A stretch of 26,646 bases of DNA from Spirochaetota bacterium (GCA_963205035.1 CAUJII010000034.1:1-26646), one strand, 5' to 3'; counted from the stretch's first letter, positions 1-7,392 are shown. The notes: generated from the sequence alone by a model not told the origin. A program made the numbers and translations.

Positions 1-600
1 GTCCATCTCCTCTTGCTCGCAAGCGCTCTGCTTTTTTTTACGCGCTATCCGTTGACGATGCAATTTTTTGCGTTAGTATCAGCAGTCGCAGCGGTTTCTT
101 ATATCATTTTGAAAACGCCTTTCCGTCTGGTGCGCATCAAGGCCTTCTTAGACCCGTGGGAGGCACGCTATGACACAGGCTTTCAACTCGTCGCTTCGAT
201 GAAGTCTTTTCTCGCAGGCGGCCTTTGGGGCAAGGGGCTCGGCGAGGAACTCGTGCGGCACCATTTGCAAGAGCGGCACACCGACTTTATTTTGGCGATT
301 GTTGCAGAAGACCTGGGCGCAGTGGGAGTCATACTACTCATCGGCACGTATTTTTTTATTGCGGGCTATGGCGTTGTTTTGGCGGCAAGGCTACGAGACG
401 ATTTCATGCGACTCTTAGCCACGGGCCTCTTGCTGAGTCTCATTATTCAAGTCGCGATGAACGCGGCGGTCACGATGGGGCTACTCCCAACGAAGGGCAT
501 CAACCTTCCTCTTGTCTCGAATGGCGGGACCTCGCTGGTCGTTTATCTGACGATGTGCGGCATGGTCTTGAGCGCTCTGAGGCGCGAGCAAAATAATTGA
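1..600 (+). CDS. ftsW: FtsW-type lipid II polymerase, C-terminal part (5' end outside window)
   Basis: This is the last 199 residues of a SEDS-family integral membrane protein; the frame is open at base 1, so the true start lies upstream. SEDS proteins polymerise lipid II at the septum (FtsW) or side wall (RodA). Visible signatures are FLDPW followed by the G-Q-x6-S stretch, GLWGKGLG, an H-T-D-F-I-L-A-I-V-A-E-D-L-G block, and near the C-terminus GLLPTKGINLPLVSNGGTS. The order PW, then HTDFI(L/F)A, then GLLPT and SxGG(S/T)S is the SEDS core; the PW context favours FtsW over RodA. Several hydrophobic membrane segments are present. mraY lies downstream on the same strand, which also favours a cell-division/wall context, but murD and murG are not between them. 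It ends 26 bp before a convergent small gene. Confidence 0.9.
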   Translation, partial: VHLLLLASALLFFTRYPLTMQFFALVSAVAAVSYIILKTPFRLVRIKAFLDPWEARYDTGFQLVASMKSFLAGGLWGKGLGEELVRHHLQERHTDFILAIVAEDLGAVGVILLIGTYFFIAGYGVVLAARLRDDFMRLLATGLLLSLIIQVAMNAAVTMGLLPTKGINLPLVSNGGTSLVVYLTMCGMVLSALRREQNN

Positions 601-626
601 AGTGCTGTCGCTAAATCGGCAGAGAC

Positions 627-860
627 TTAGTTTAAGAAAGATTCCGACCGTGCAGGCATCGTCTTTTGCAGGTTGGCAAGTAATTCCGATGCGTCGATTT
701 TATACCCCAAGTCCTGCGCGGTGTTCGCGTAAAAAGCGATGACGTGCTTGAGACGACGGCGCGCCTCTTCGGCATCTTGGCCATAAGTATACACGTCAAG
801 CTCGGGACAGGAAGCGACAAACTCGCTATCTTTTTCATAAACGCGCATGCTTAAGTCCAC
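627..860 (-). CDS. Solitary HicB-like antitoxin domain protein
   Basis: This 77-residue protein has the HicB-like fold signature: a short beta strand, then FVASCPELDVYTYGQDAEEA (compare Y-x-A-x-C-P-E-L-x-V-x3-G-x-T-x-E-E-A in HicB-like proteins), then a helix RRRLKHVIAFY. HicB proteins usually neutralise HicA mRNA interferases. No HicA-like ORF is visible on either side, so this may be an orphan, a regulator, or a degraded module. The start is uncertain. A GTG at 860 gives 77 residues and has a GAG about 9 bp upstream; an ATG at 848 gives 73 residues and keeps the whole domain. The gene lies between ftsW and the cysteine synthase, both involved in core metabolism, and probably arrived as an insertion. 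Confidence 0.6.
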   Translation of the reverse strand: MDLSMRVYEKDSEFVASCPELDVYTYGQDAEEARRRLKHVIAFYANTAQDLGYKIDASELLANLQKTMPARSESFLN

Positions 861-891
861 GCTTTATTCTCGGAGCGTGGAGGGTAACTAC

Positions 892-1020
892 ATGAGGAAA
901 AAGCGACGTGCGATGAGACATAAATTCGCAGATCAATTATTTCACACCGCGTTCATCCAATCAGGAACGGGAATTTCTTTCTCCCGCAAAAAGGCGGCGT
1001 TGAAGAGTTTTGCTTGGTAG
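892..1020 (+). CDS. Possible 42-residue basic small ORF, antisense to cysteine synthase end
   Basis: A short plus-strand ORF begins at an ATG 7 nt after a strong Shine-Dalgarno match, GGAGGG at 879-884. The product starts MRKKRRAMRHKFADQLFH and is strongly basic. Its second half overlaps the 3' end of the minus-strand cysteine synthase gene by about 80 bp. The Shine-Dalgarno match is the only positive evidence; the overlapping part of the peptide would be dictated by the other strand. It could be a real small protein, an antisense leader, or chance. Confidence 0.2.
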   Translation: MRKKRRAMRHKFADQLFHTAFIQSGTGISFSRKKAALKSFAW

Positions 1021-2003
1021 CGCGTGCCAGCGTCGGCGAGAATAGTGACTATCGTGTGACCCGGTCCAAGCATGCGCGCCAAACGGATCGCCCCCGCAAT
1101 GTTTACGCCGCTCGAACCGCCGACGCACCACCCCTCTTCTCGAACAAGCCGATGAATGAGCGGCACAGACTCCGTGTCGGGAATCGACCAAGCCAAGTCA
1201 ATCGGAGCATCGGCAAAGTTTGCCGTCACGCGGCTCGAACCGATGCCTTCACTAATCGAGTTTCCAGTAGCGATGAGTTCCCCCTTTTCGACAAAACTGG
1301 CAAGCGCGGACCCAGCCGGGTCGGAGAGCGCAATTTTTATATTTGCGTTCTGCGCTTTGAGAGCCCGAGCCACGCCGACTAATGTACCTCCCGTGCCTGC
1401 AGACGCAACAAAGCCATCAATTTTGCCGTGGGTTTCCTCCCAAATTTCTACACCTGTTGTCTTCTCGTGCCAATCGCGGTTTGCCGTGTTGTCGAATTGA
1501 TCGGCAAACCACGCGCTACCCGGATGCGCTGCATTCATTGCCTCAGCGGCACGCCGCGCCTGGTGTGCATAGTTACTCGGATTTTTGTATGGCACGGCAG
1601 GGACGAGCCTCACATCGGCGCCGCTCATTCGTAGCGTATCGATCTTCTCTTTACTTTGCGTCTCAGGCATGAAGATTATGGTGCGGTAGCCTTTCGAGGC
1701 CCCGACAAGGGTGAGTCCAATCCCTGTGTTGCCCGCCGTTCCTTCGACGATAACGGTGCCCGGCTTCAGCGTCCCACGCGACTCAGCATCAAGAATGAGC
1801 CCCAAAGCGGTGCGGTCTTTAATCGACCCGCCGGGGTTGAGCATTTCAGCTTTTGCCAAAACCTGACATCCCGTCACTTCGCTCGCATGGCGCAATTTAA
1901 TGAGCGGGGTGTGGCCGATAGCCGCGCTCAAGTCTTCTGAAATTTTTGTGGGATTGATACCATTCACGTTTCTATTATACAGCGTGGCGGCGATTTCGGC
2001 CAT
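942..2003 (-). CDS. Cysteine synthase family PLP enzyme (CysK/CBS-like)
   Basis: This 353-residue fold-type II PLP enzyme belongs to the O-acetylserine sulfhydrylase/cystathionine beta-synthase family, which makes cysteine from O-acetylserine and sulfide. The PLP lysine sits in GGSIKDRTA (K62), the asparagine loop is EGTAGNTGIGL (about 87-97), the phosphate-binding loop is AGTGGT (202-207), and SEGIG and GGSSGVN follow near the C-terminus. The TAGNTG variant, rather than the TSGNTG of classical CysK, is typical of a divergent bacterial and fungal cysteine synthase subgroup, so the exact substrate is less certain than the family. ATG at 2003 is used; no clear Shine-Dalgarno site precedes it, and a GTG inside (residue 13) after a TATAAT-like sequence could be the true start. 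It is divergent from mraY with 55 bp between. Confidence 0.88.
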   Translation of the reverse strand: MAEIAATLYNRNVNGINPTKISEDLSAAIGHTPLIKLRHASEVTGCQVLAKAEMLNPGGSIKDRTALGLILDAESRGTLKPGTVIVEGTAGNTGIGLTLVGASKGYRTIIFMPETQSKEKIDTLRMSGADVRLVPAVPYKNPSNYAHQARRAAEAMNAAHPGSAWFADQFDNTANRDWHEKTTGVEIWEETHGKIDGFVASAGTGGTLVGVARALKAQNANIKIALSDPAGSALASFVEKGELIATGNSISEGIGSSRVTANFADAPIDLAWSIPDTESVPLIHRLVREEGWCVGGSSGVNIAGAIRLARMLGPGHTIVTILADAGTRYQAKLFNAAFLREKEIPVPDWMNAV

Positions 2004-2058
2004 TTGTAGTGACTTGGGAATCTTATTTTCAACCTGTGCATAGGTTTTATTCTCATCC

Positions 2059-3156
2059 GTGCTGCAATTACTCCTACCGCCTCTTCAACACCACGTCTCT
2101 TGGTTTCGTATTTTCAACTACACCTCGTTCCGCTTGGTAGCGGCGGCGATTACGGCACTCTTGTTGGCATACGTTTTTGGTCCGTGGTTTATCCGCTTTT
2201 TGCGTAAGCTCAAGTTCGGCGAATCGGTGCGCAGCGACGGGCCGAAATCGCATGAGAGCAAAGCGGGAACTCCCACGATGGGTGGGCTCATGATTATGGC
2301 GAGCATGAGTATTTCGATGCTCTTGTGGGGCAACCTCAATAACCTTTACGTCATGCTAATTTGGTTGGGCACGTTGGCGCTCAGCGCTTTGGGATTTATA
2401 GACGATTACACAAAGTCTGTCAAAAAGGTGAGCGGCGGCATGAGAGCACGCACAAAATTTTTCTGGCAGATTGCGATTGCGTTGGGGTTTGCTACCGTTG
2501 TTTTCCTGTTCCCTTATACGCCGAAGGGACAGCCCGAACAAGCGACGCAGCTCTATTTGCCGTTTCTTAAAAACCCTGTGCTCAACTTAGGCATTGTCGC
2601 CATATTCTTTTGGACTTTCGTTGTCGTGGGGACTTCCAACGCAGTCAATTTGACCGACGGCTTGGACGGTCTCGCAACAGGCATGGCTGTCATCTCGCTT
2701 GTGACTCTTGCGCTCATTGCATACATCACGGGGCTTGAAGACGCGACAAAACATTTGCGTCTTGTGTTCGTACCCGAAGCGAACGAGGTTTCGGTTTTCT
2801 TAGCAGCTTTGGTCGGCGCGTGCATCGGCTTTCTGTGGTACAATGCTTACCCGGCCGAAGTCTTCATGGGCGATACGGGTTCGCTCGCCTTAGGAGGCGC
2901 GATCGGCATGACCGCGATACTAATCCACCGCGAAGTGTTGCTTATTATCTTGGGTGGAGTGTTTGTAATGGAAGCCCTGAGCGTTATTTTGCAGGTCGGT
3001 TCTTACAAAACGACAAAAAAACGCATCTTTCGCATGGCGCCGATCCACCACCACTTTGAACTTGTCGGTTGGCATGAGAACAAAGTTGTTATTCGGTTTT
3101 GGATAATTGGAATTCTCTTAGCACTCATTTCGGTTTCGAGTTTGAAAATTCTTTAA
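2059..3156 (+). CDS. mraY: Phospho-N-acetylmuramoyl-pentapeptide transferase MraY
   Basis: MraY transfers phospho-MurNAc-pentapeptide from UDP to undecaprenyl phosphate, forming lipid I on the inner face of the membrane. The 365 residues match the usual length of about 360. Diagnostic blocks are DGPKSHESKAGTPTMGG, FIDDYTK (catalytic aspartates), NAVNLTDGLDGLATG, MGDTGSLALGG, and the C-terminal MAPIHHHFELVGW motif of the HHH loop. About ten hydrophobic segments are spread through it. The start is GTG at 2059, giving an N-terminus like other MraYs (MLQLLLPPLQHH, then a R-I-F-N-Y-T-S-F-R segment). It follows ftsW on the same strand but is separated from it by two antisense genes, unlike the usual mraY-murD-ftsW-murG order. 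It ends 3 bp before a convergent gene. Confidence 0.97.
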   Translation: MLQLLLPPLQHHVSWFRIFNYTSFRLVAAAITALLLAYVFGPWFIRFLRKLKFGESVRSDGPKSHESKAGTPTMGGLMIMASMSISMLLWGNLNNLYVMLIWLGTLALSALGFIDDYTKSVKKVSGGMRARTKFFWQIAIALGFATVVFLFPYTPKGQPEQATQLYLPFLKNPVLNLGIVAIFFWTFVVVGTSNAVNLTDGLDGLATGMAVISLVTLALIAYITGLEDATKHLRLVFVPEANEVSVFLAALVGACIGFLWYNAYPAEVFMGDTGSLALGGAIGMTAILIHREVLLIILGGVFVMEALSVILQVGSYKTTKKRIFRMAPIHHHFELVGWHENKVVIRFWIIGILLALISVSSLKIL

Positions 3157-3159
3157 TTC

Positions 3160-4140
3160 TTACTTGCGCGCGTAAAGCACGTAACTCGACGTCAGCGGAC
3201 TTCCCCGCCACTTGAGCTTCGACTTGGCGTGATAGAAAGACATCCGCACCAAGCGCAATAAATCGCGAGGACGGTGTACATCCCCCCACGCTTTGCGCCA
3301 TTTTGCCCAGAGCGAAAAATCTACCGGAAAAAATTCGTGAAATTCGCGAAAGCCGATGCGTTCAAGCAGGGTGCGAAGTCCCGACGCGGTGTAGTACACA
3401 AGATGCCCCGGAAGATAGTAGTGGTAGTTTTCTCCGGTGCGCGCCTGCCAACCTTCAAAGTTCGCCGTTTGGATGACAAGTACGCCGCCGGGTTTCAAAA
3501 GGCTAAACGCGGCTTCAAAATTTTGTGAGGGCTTTTCTAAATGCTCGGCGACTTCGACAAGGGTAATCACAGAAAAAGAATTTTGTGCGAAGACTTCCTT
3601 TGCGCTGCCTTTGTTGGGTAAGCGCAGTAAATCTCCCTGAAATAGTCTTACCCGCTCCACCCCACGCTCTGCTATTTTGTTTCCCTCGGCGACGGCAAAG
3701 CGCGAAACGTCGAGACCATAAGCCTCGAAACCGGCGGCAGTTGCGGCGCGCACAAATGCTCCGAATGCGCAACCCACGTCGAGAAGTTTATGCCGCACAC
3801 CGCTTGCGTGTCTATGTTTCGTTGCGCCAGTCGACATATTCAAAAATCGCTTGATCGAAGAGAGCCGCGCTCGGTGCACGAAGTTGTGGTAGTGTTCCTT
3901 TTTTCTTTCGTCTTGATAACTAAACGCAGCATCGCCTGTGTAATAACCCTCGGTGTAGAAGGCATTGGCCTCCTTGGGCATCGGGTTTTGAAATTCAGAA
4001 CCGCAGGCTCGGCACCACCACACGTCGAACGCATGTCTTTCGATGCGGTATTTGAAAGCCGTGTTGTGGGATTGACACACGGGGCAGGGTGCTAAAACGA
4101 GAGGCGCGCTTCGCTTTGTTTTTTTCTGCCGCGCTTTCAT
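3160..4140 (-). CDS. Class I SAM-dependent methyltransferase with N-terminal zinc-ribbon-like Cys pairs
   Basis: This 326-residue protein has two Cys pairs at the N-terminus (CPVC at 19-22 and CRAC at 43-46), suggesting a zinc ribbon, followed by a class I methyltransferase domain. Motif I is KLLDVGCAFGAF (about 118-129), a post-I acidic residue sits in GLDVS, and VEVAEHLEKP then LLKPGGVLVIQT match motifs II and III of ubiquinone/C-methyltransferase-type enzymes. Proteins of this layout often modify sugars or lipids in surface polysaccharide pathways, but the substrate here cannot be told. Its ATG overlaps the stop of the upstream methyltransferase (ATGA at 4137-4140), so the two are probably translationally coupled. 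Confidence 0.8.
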   Translation of the reverse strand: MKARQKKTKRSAPLVLAPCPVCQSHNTAFKYRIERHAFDVWWCRACGSEFQNPMPKEANAFYTEGYYTGDAAFSYQDERKKEHYHNFVHRARLSSIKRFLNMSTGATKHRHASGVRHKLLDVGCAFGAFVRAATAAGFEAYGLDVSRFAVAEGNKIAERGVERVRLFQGDLLRLPNKGSAKEVFAQNSFSVITLVEVAEHLEKPSQNFEAAFSLLKPGGVLVIQTANFEGWQARTGENYHYYLPGHLVYYTASGLRTLLERIGFREFHEFFPVDFSLWAKWRKAWGDVHRPRDLLRLVRMSFYHAKSKLKWRGSPLTSSYVLYARK

Positions 4141-4745
4141 TTTTCGCAGAATAGCAAATGGTGCGCGACAAGACCTTCTTCACCCAAAGGTTGCCTTGCG
4201 ATAAAGCCGTATTGCGTCGTCTTAAAACGGGCGAATAATTCGAGCGCCTCTTTTTTACTGAAGAGCCTGGCATGCCCTTCTCTTAGATCGCCTGTATGAA
4301 GCTGTGCGGCTAAGTGCGTGTCGCTATCGGCCCGCAGCGTTAAGAAAACATGACCGCCTTTTTTCAAGATGCGCTCTAAGGAGGTAACCGCCGGTCCAAG
4401 AAGTGCTGCGTCCAAGTAGTGCAATACCCCCCAACAAAGCACAAAGTCGAAAGAGGAGTCAGCAAACGGCAGTTCGGGTAGAGCCGCTTGGCTGCGTTTT
4501 ATTGTGCAGTCGGACATTTTAAGCGAGGTGTGAGAGAAGTCACACGCGACAACTTCGCTGAAGTGCTCCGCAAGAAGCGGAAGATGGCGACCGCTCCCCG
4601 AGCCTAAATCGAGCGCACGTGTACCCGTCTGCGGCACGGCGAAGTTCCGCTTGAGAAGCCGCACAACATTTTCGTCGGGGTAGAGCTGCCGCGCACGCTC
4701 TCTTGTGTAGTGCGTTTCCCAAACGGTTTGGTTGGTGCCTGCCAT
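4137..4745 (-). CDS. Class I SAM-dependent methyltransferase
   Basis: With the ATG at 4745 this is a 202-residue methyltransferase of the methyltransf_11/25 type. Motif I is RALDLGSGSGRH (about 43-54), an acidic post-I residue lies in VACDFS, then LPFADSSFDFVLCWGVLHYL and ILKKGGHVFLTLR follow, the standard order for small-molecule methyltransferases. A longer frame from GTG 4778 is open but would overlap the end of the TldE-like gene by 25 bp; the ATG leaves an 8-bp spacer. Neither start has a good Shine-Dalgarno site. The substrate is unknown. It is the middle gene of a minus-strand run of three. Confidence 0.8.
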   Translation of the reverse strand: MAGTNQTVWETHYTRERARQLYPDENVVRLLKRNFAVPQTGTRALDLGSGSGRHLPLLAEHFSEVVACDFSHTSLKMSDCTIKRSQAALPELPFADSSFDFVLCWGVLHYLDAALLGPAVTSLERILKKGGHVFLTLRADSDTHLAAQLHTGDLREGHARLFSKKEALELFARFKTTQYGFIARQPLGEEGLVAHHLLFCEK

Positions 4746-4753
4746 GAAATCTA

Positions 4754-6034
4754 TTACGCGCCGGCAATCGTCAAGCACTCGAAGAGGACACCCTTCGGGC
4801 CTTTATACGCCGAGCGCGTGACGCTCTCTTTCGACTTGAACGCACGCGCAAAAGCTTTTTGCGTGCTCCCCGAAACCGAGCCGCCCTTGATGGGAATTTT
4901 CTTTCCGTTCTTGTGTAGATACCCCAGTCGTATTTCTCCCGAAAACGCGCCTGAAATTGTGTTGGGCTGGAACGTCGAAAATTTGCTCAACTCAATGACA
5001 CCGTCTGTCAAAAAATCGGCATACGGTGTTTCTCCGCAGGCGACTTCGATATTCATGAGTGCGCTCGTTTGCTCTCTATCGAGAATCTGCGCATAGCGTC
5101 CATCGATTAAGAAGCTGACAACTTTGGAGTCGTTTAGAACGCTGATTTCTTTCGTCGCAAAACCCAATTCGTCAAAACCGTATGAGCGCATCCCGCCCAC
5201 AAGATTCGGTGTGGAGAGAATCGTCAACGGTTCTTTGGCGTTTTGGAGAACCGTATCGCCGACTTCAAAAATAGAATACTGGTTGAAGAGCGCATGCGCG
5301 TCGAGTTGCGCCAAGAAAAAGTCGAAGAGCGAATCGAGCGCGTCGCCCGAAAGCACGACGGCAAATTCTCCTGTCGGCGGTAGCTCTGCGCTTTGCAAAT
5401 CGCTGAGCGTTCGTGCGTCTTCGAGAAGTTGTTCCTCCATCGCAATGTCTTTTAAGAAGCGCCGCGATTTAATACCCATGATCTCATGGCGGTTATCTTG
5501 ACTCGTCAGCACATAGTCGCAAACGATGCGCGTCGAATCGGAGGAGACTTCGAGCCCACGATGGTTCTTAATTTCATACGTGAATTCTTCCAGAAAGAGT
5601 TCCAAACTATTGAGGGGAAAGGCTTTAAGTTCCCTCTCGCGAAATTTTTGTAACGCAGCACCGTAATCCAAAACTTCGTCAATACCAAAGGCGCGGATTG
5701 CGGCATCGTTTATTGTATTCGAGTTCGCGTTTGGTTTATAGGGAGCGCAAAAATCGAACGCGGGATTCTTGACGAGCCGCGCCCGCGCTTCGGTTTCGGC
5801 GACGAGGTGCGCTAAGGATTCGGGCCGCGCTTGAAAACGCGTCGTGCTCTCGCCCATGGTCTTTTGGTCGACGGGAGTTTGCAGTCGCAGCGCATACCGG
5901 TCGACGGCGTTGCAACGGACTGTCTCTGCTTCGCTGCCAACCCAATACGCCTCGGTCGAGCGTTTACGCAATGCGCTGAGCTGCCAACCACGAAGACCCG
6001 GCGCTTTCTTTAGAATTTGAACGAGCGTTTTCAA
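4754..6034 (-). CDS. TldE/PmbA-family protein (metal-less TldD partner type)
   Basis: TldD/TldE (PmbA) form a heteromeric metalloprotease that trims peptides such as microcin B17 and antitoxin CcdA. TldD carries HExxxH; TldE does not. I see no HExxxH here, and the C-terminal half (SYGFDELGFATKE, then FLIDGRYA, and GEIRLGYLHKNGKKIPIKGG followed by VSGS) matches the TldE-like beta-rich domain. No TldD is in the window. The frame is open upstream to 6145, but that part overlaps the end of the lipoprotein gene and does not look like PmbA. I therefore prefer TTG at 6034 (LKTLVQILKKAPG), giving about 426 residues, close to the family length of about 450. The start is a guess: no clear ribosome-binding site. 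Confidence 0.72.
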   Translation of the reverse strand: MKTLVQILKKAPGLRGWQLSALRKRSTEAYWVGSEAETVRCNAVDRYALRLQTPVDQKTMGESTTRFQARPESLAHLVAETEARARLVKNPAFDFCAPYKPNANSNTINDAAIRAFGIDEVLDYGAALQKFRERELKAFPLNSLELFLEEFTYEIKNHRGLEVSSDSTRIVCDYVLTSQDNRHEIMGIKSRRFLKDIAMEEQLLEDARTLSDLQSAELPPTGEFAVVLSGDALDSLFDFFLAQLDAHALFNQYSIFEVGDTVLQNAKEPLTILSTPNLVGGMRSYGFDELGFATKEISVLNDSKVVSFLIDGRYAQILDREQTSALMNIEVACGETPYADFLTDGVIELSKFSTFQPNTISGAFSGEIRLGYLHKNGKKIPIKGGSVSGSTQKAFARAFKSKESVTRSAYKGPKGVLFECLTIAGA

Positions 6035-6044
6035 GAGACGCGAA

Positions 6045-6443
6045 TTAGGGGGGGCAAAACGAGAGATCCGACACTTTGTAGCGCGAATTGGTTGAACAAG
6101 TCTTTGTGTAATTCCCACCGTCGCTGCACTTCTTGCCGCCTTCATAAGAGATAATCACGTCAGAATCGGAATAAGTCCCCGCGCCGCTGCACGGTGTGGT
6201 GAGGTTGGTGCAATCATTCTTGCTCTTTTCGTCTGTGCAGAAGGTATAATACGTTTCGTCACATGTGGGAGAGCCATCGGTGCACGCGCTGCACGATGCG
6301 CCGGTGGGGGTTCGAGTCAAACTATGCACGCAAATCCCCGATTTGTCGTCCTTCATTTCATCTTCGTTTAAGAATGCGCATGAAGTCAGAACGAGTAGGG
6401 GGAGAAATACCACAAAGAGAAAGAATTGTAAAGACCGCCTCAT
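6045..6443 (-). CDS. Cysteine-rich lipoprotein, function unknown
   Basis: Starting at the ATG at 6443, this 132-residue protein has an n-region MRRSLQ, a hydrophobic stretch and the lipobox LTSC, with Cys22 the predicted lipidated residue. About ten further cysteines are spread over the mature part at fairly even spacing (CSAC, PTC, TFC, NDC, TPC, KKC, KTC, SFC), suggesting disulfide bonds in the periplasm or on the cell surface. I recognise no family. The start is chosen because GAGGTG lies 4 nt before the ATG; the frame is open to a TTG at 6476 that would put an odd polar leader before the signal peptide. That ribosome-binding site is within a perfect 9-bp hairpin. The stop is 10 bp before the proposed start of the TldE-like gene. 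Confidence 0.7.
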   Translation of the reverse strand: MRRSLQFFLFVVFLPLLVLTSCAFLNEDEMKDDKSGICVHSLTRTPTGASCSACTDGSPTCDETYYTFCTDEKSKNDCTNLTTPCSGAGTYSDSDVIISYEGGKKCSDGGNYTKTCSTNSRYKVSDLSFCPP

Positions 6444-6444
6444 G

Positions 6445-6465
6445 CGACACCTCAGCGAGGTGTCG
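6445..6465 (-). promoter_or_regulatory. Perfect 9-bp hairpin over the lipoprotein ribosome-binding site
   Basis: Read on the minus strand, CGACACCTC and GAGGTGTCG are perfect inverted repeats around a GCT loop. The 3' arm contains the GAGGTG Shine-Dalgarno sequence, and the ATG begins one base after the stem. If folded in the mRNA, this would hide the ribosome-binding site. It may act as a translational control element, or be a short extragenic palindrome that happened to land here. Confidence 0.55.
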
Positions 6466-6517
6466 AGAGTTGTCAATCAATGTTAGGCAGAGTTCTAAAT
6501 CCCGGGCTCTCGCTCCT

Positions 6518-6550
6518 TTAATACCCATTTATCTCATACCGCCATAAATC
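6518..6550. repeat. 33-bp direct repeat, left copy flanking toxin-antitoxin module
   Basis: This 33-bp stretch matches 7196-7228 at 29 of 33 positions in the same orientation. On the minus strand both copies read as the end of a protein: DLWRYEINGY-stop here and DLWRYGVNGY-stop in the right copy. Here the frame is closed by a TGA three codons further upstream, so only a gene tail survives. The differences fall mainly in the two variable codons. It could be a duplicated attachment-like site at a gene's 3' end, or the remains of a tandem paralogue. Confidence 0.75.
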
Positions 6551-6608
6551 ACCCTGTCACTTCCAGAAATAGCTTTACCGCCGAGTGAAAGTGTATTATA
6601 TTCCTCGC

Positions 6609-6830
6609 ATGAGGCTAAAAAATCTCATTGTCATAGACCCTGAAATCCGCGGTGGAAAACCATGTATAAAAGGCACTCGAATTACAGTTTATGATATTCT
6701 GGAATATCTCGCCGGTGGTATGTCGGAAGCTCAGATTTTGAGCGATTTTCCCTCTGTTTCCTCGGAAGCAATTCGGGCATGTCTCGAATTTGCCGCAGTC
6801 CGTGAGAAACGCTTAGCAGCAGCTCTGTGA
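6609..6830 (+). CDS. DUF433 antitoxin-like protein
   Basis: With the ATG at 6609 this is a 73-residue DUF433 protein. The family signature is clear: IVIDPEIRGGKPCIKGTRI, then V-Y-D-I-L-E-Y-L-A-G-G-M-S, and a C-terminal FPSVSSEAIRACLEFA. DUF433 proteins are small helix-turn-helix-like proteins usually encoded just before a PIN-like DUF5615 protein, and are taken to be the antitoxin and autoregulator of the pair. The frame is also open from a GTG at 6585. A TATTATA sequence at 6594-6600 would suit a -10 box giving an almost leaderless message from the ATG. The stop overlaps the next gene's GTG start. Confidence 0.82.
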   Translation: MRLKNLIVIDPEIRGGKPCIKGTRITVYDILEYLAGGMSEAQILSDFPSVSSEAIRACLEFAAVREKRLAAAL

Positions 6831-7162
6831 AACTTCTTTTCGATGAAAATTTGAGCTCAAGACTGGCTGGCCGCCTATCTGATTTATTTCCTGAGAGCAC
6901 GCAAGTCAGCTTAATCGAGCTTGAAGGATACCCGGATAGGACAATCTGGGAGAGAGCAAAAGCCGAGAATTATACGATCGTTTCAAAAGATAACGACTTT
7001 AGACAGTTAGCCTTTCTATTTGGTATGCCCCCAAAAGTAATTTGGTTACAAATTGGCAATGCAGGTACCGACACCGTTGAATCTCTGATTCGCCGCGAAT
7101 CGCGTAGAATCCAATTTTTTCAGAATGACACTGAAGAAGCGCTTCTGATACTGAAGCTTTGA
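6827..7162 (+). CDS. DUF5615 PIN-like toxin candidate
   Basis: This 111-residue protein has the DUF5615 (PIN-like, Mut7-C-related) pattern: MKLLFDENLS at the N-terminus with D6 and E7, then GYPDRTIWERAKAENYTIVS, and SKDNDFRQLA with D55 and D57. These acidic residues are the expected metal-binding site of a PIN-type RNase. The fold family and its partner gene support a type II toxin-antitoxin pair; RNase activity is inferred. The gene starts at a GTG overlapping the antitoxin stop (GTGA, 6827-6830). It is plus strand, while the genes on both sides are minus strand, and the pair is bracketed by a 33-bp repeat, which suggests insertion. Confidence 0.8.
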   Translation: MKLLFDENLSSRLAGRLSDLFPESTQVSLIELEGYPDRTIWERAKAENYTIVSKDNDFRQLAFLFGMPPKVIWLQIGNAGTDTVESLIRRESRRIQFFQNDTEEALLILKL

Positions 7163-7195
7163 AGAATCGCTCAGATATCCTTGGCTATACCACCC

Positions 7196-7228
7196 TCAAT
7201 ACCCATTAACCCCATACCGCCATAAATC
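7196..7228. repeat. 33-bp direct repeat, right copy
   Basis: This is the right-hand partner of 6518-6550 (29/33 identical, same orientation). It forms the last ten codons plus stop of the minus-strand lipoprotein-like fragment, reading DLWRYGVNGY-stop. The left copy keeps the same reading frame and stop position. Confidence 0.75.
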
Positions 7229-7392
7229 GATATTGCTGAAATTCCCGCCCGAAATTGTCTGCATGAATTGCAATCGTCCATGCCCCTGGTACGCCCCAAT
7301 GTTGGGGGTGTAGATGCAAGCTTCGCTCGATTCACACAGGCCATTGTCATTGCCCACGCCGTCGACACACCCCGCCGCCGTGGTACAATTCT

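Noticed and set aside
1014..1940. Several 95-120-residue plus-strand frames
   Set aside because: They are antisense to the cysteine synthase and follow its codon bias; no domain signal.
6035..6145. N-terminal extension of the TldE-like protein
   Set aside because: It overlaps the end of the lipoprotein gene and does not resemble the family.
6305..6320. GGTTCGAGTC resembles a tRNA T-loop
   Set aside because: It lies inside the Cys-rich lipoprotein frame and I could find no matching acceptor, D- or anticodon stems around it.
6518..7228. Integron cassette with attC sites
   Set aside because: The repeats are not palindromic, no core-site pair is recognisable and no integron integrase is present, so direct-repeat flanking is all I can claim.
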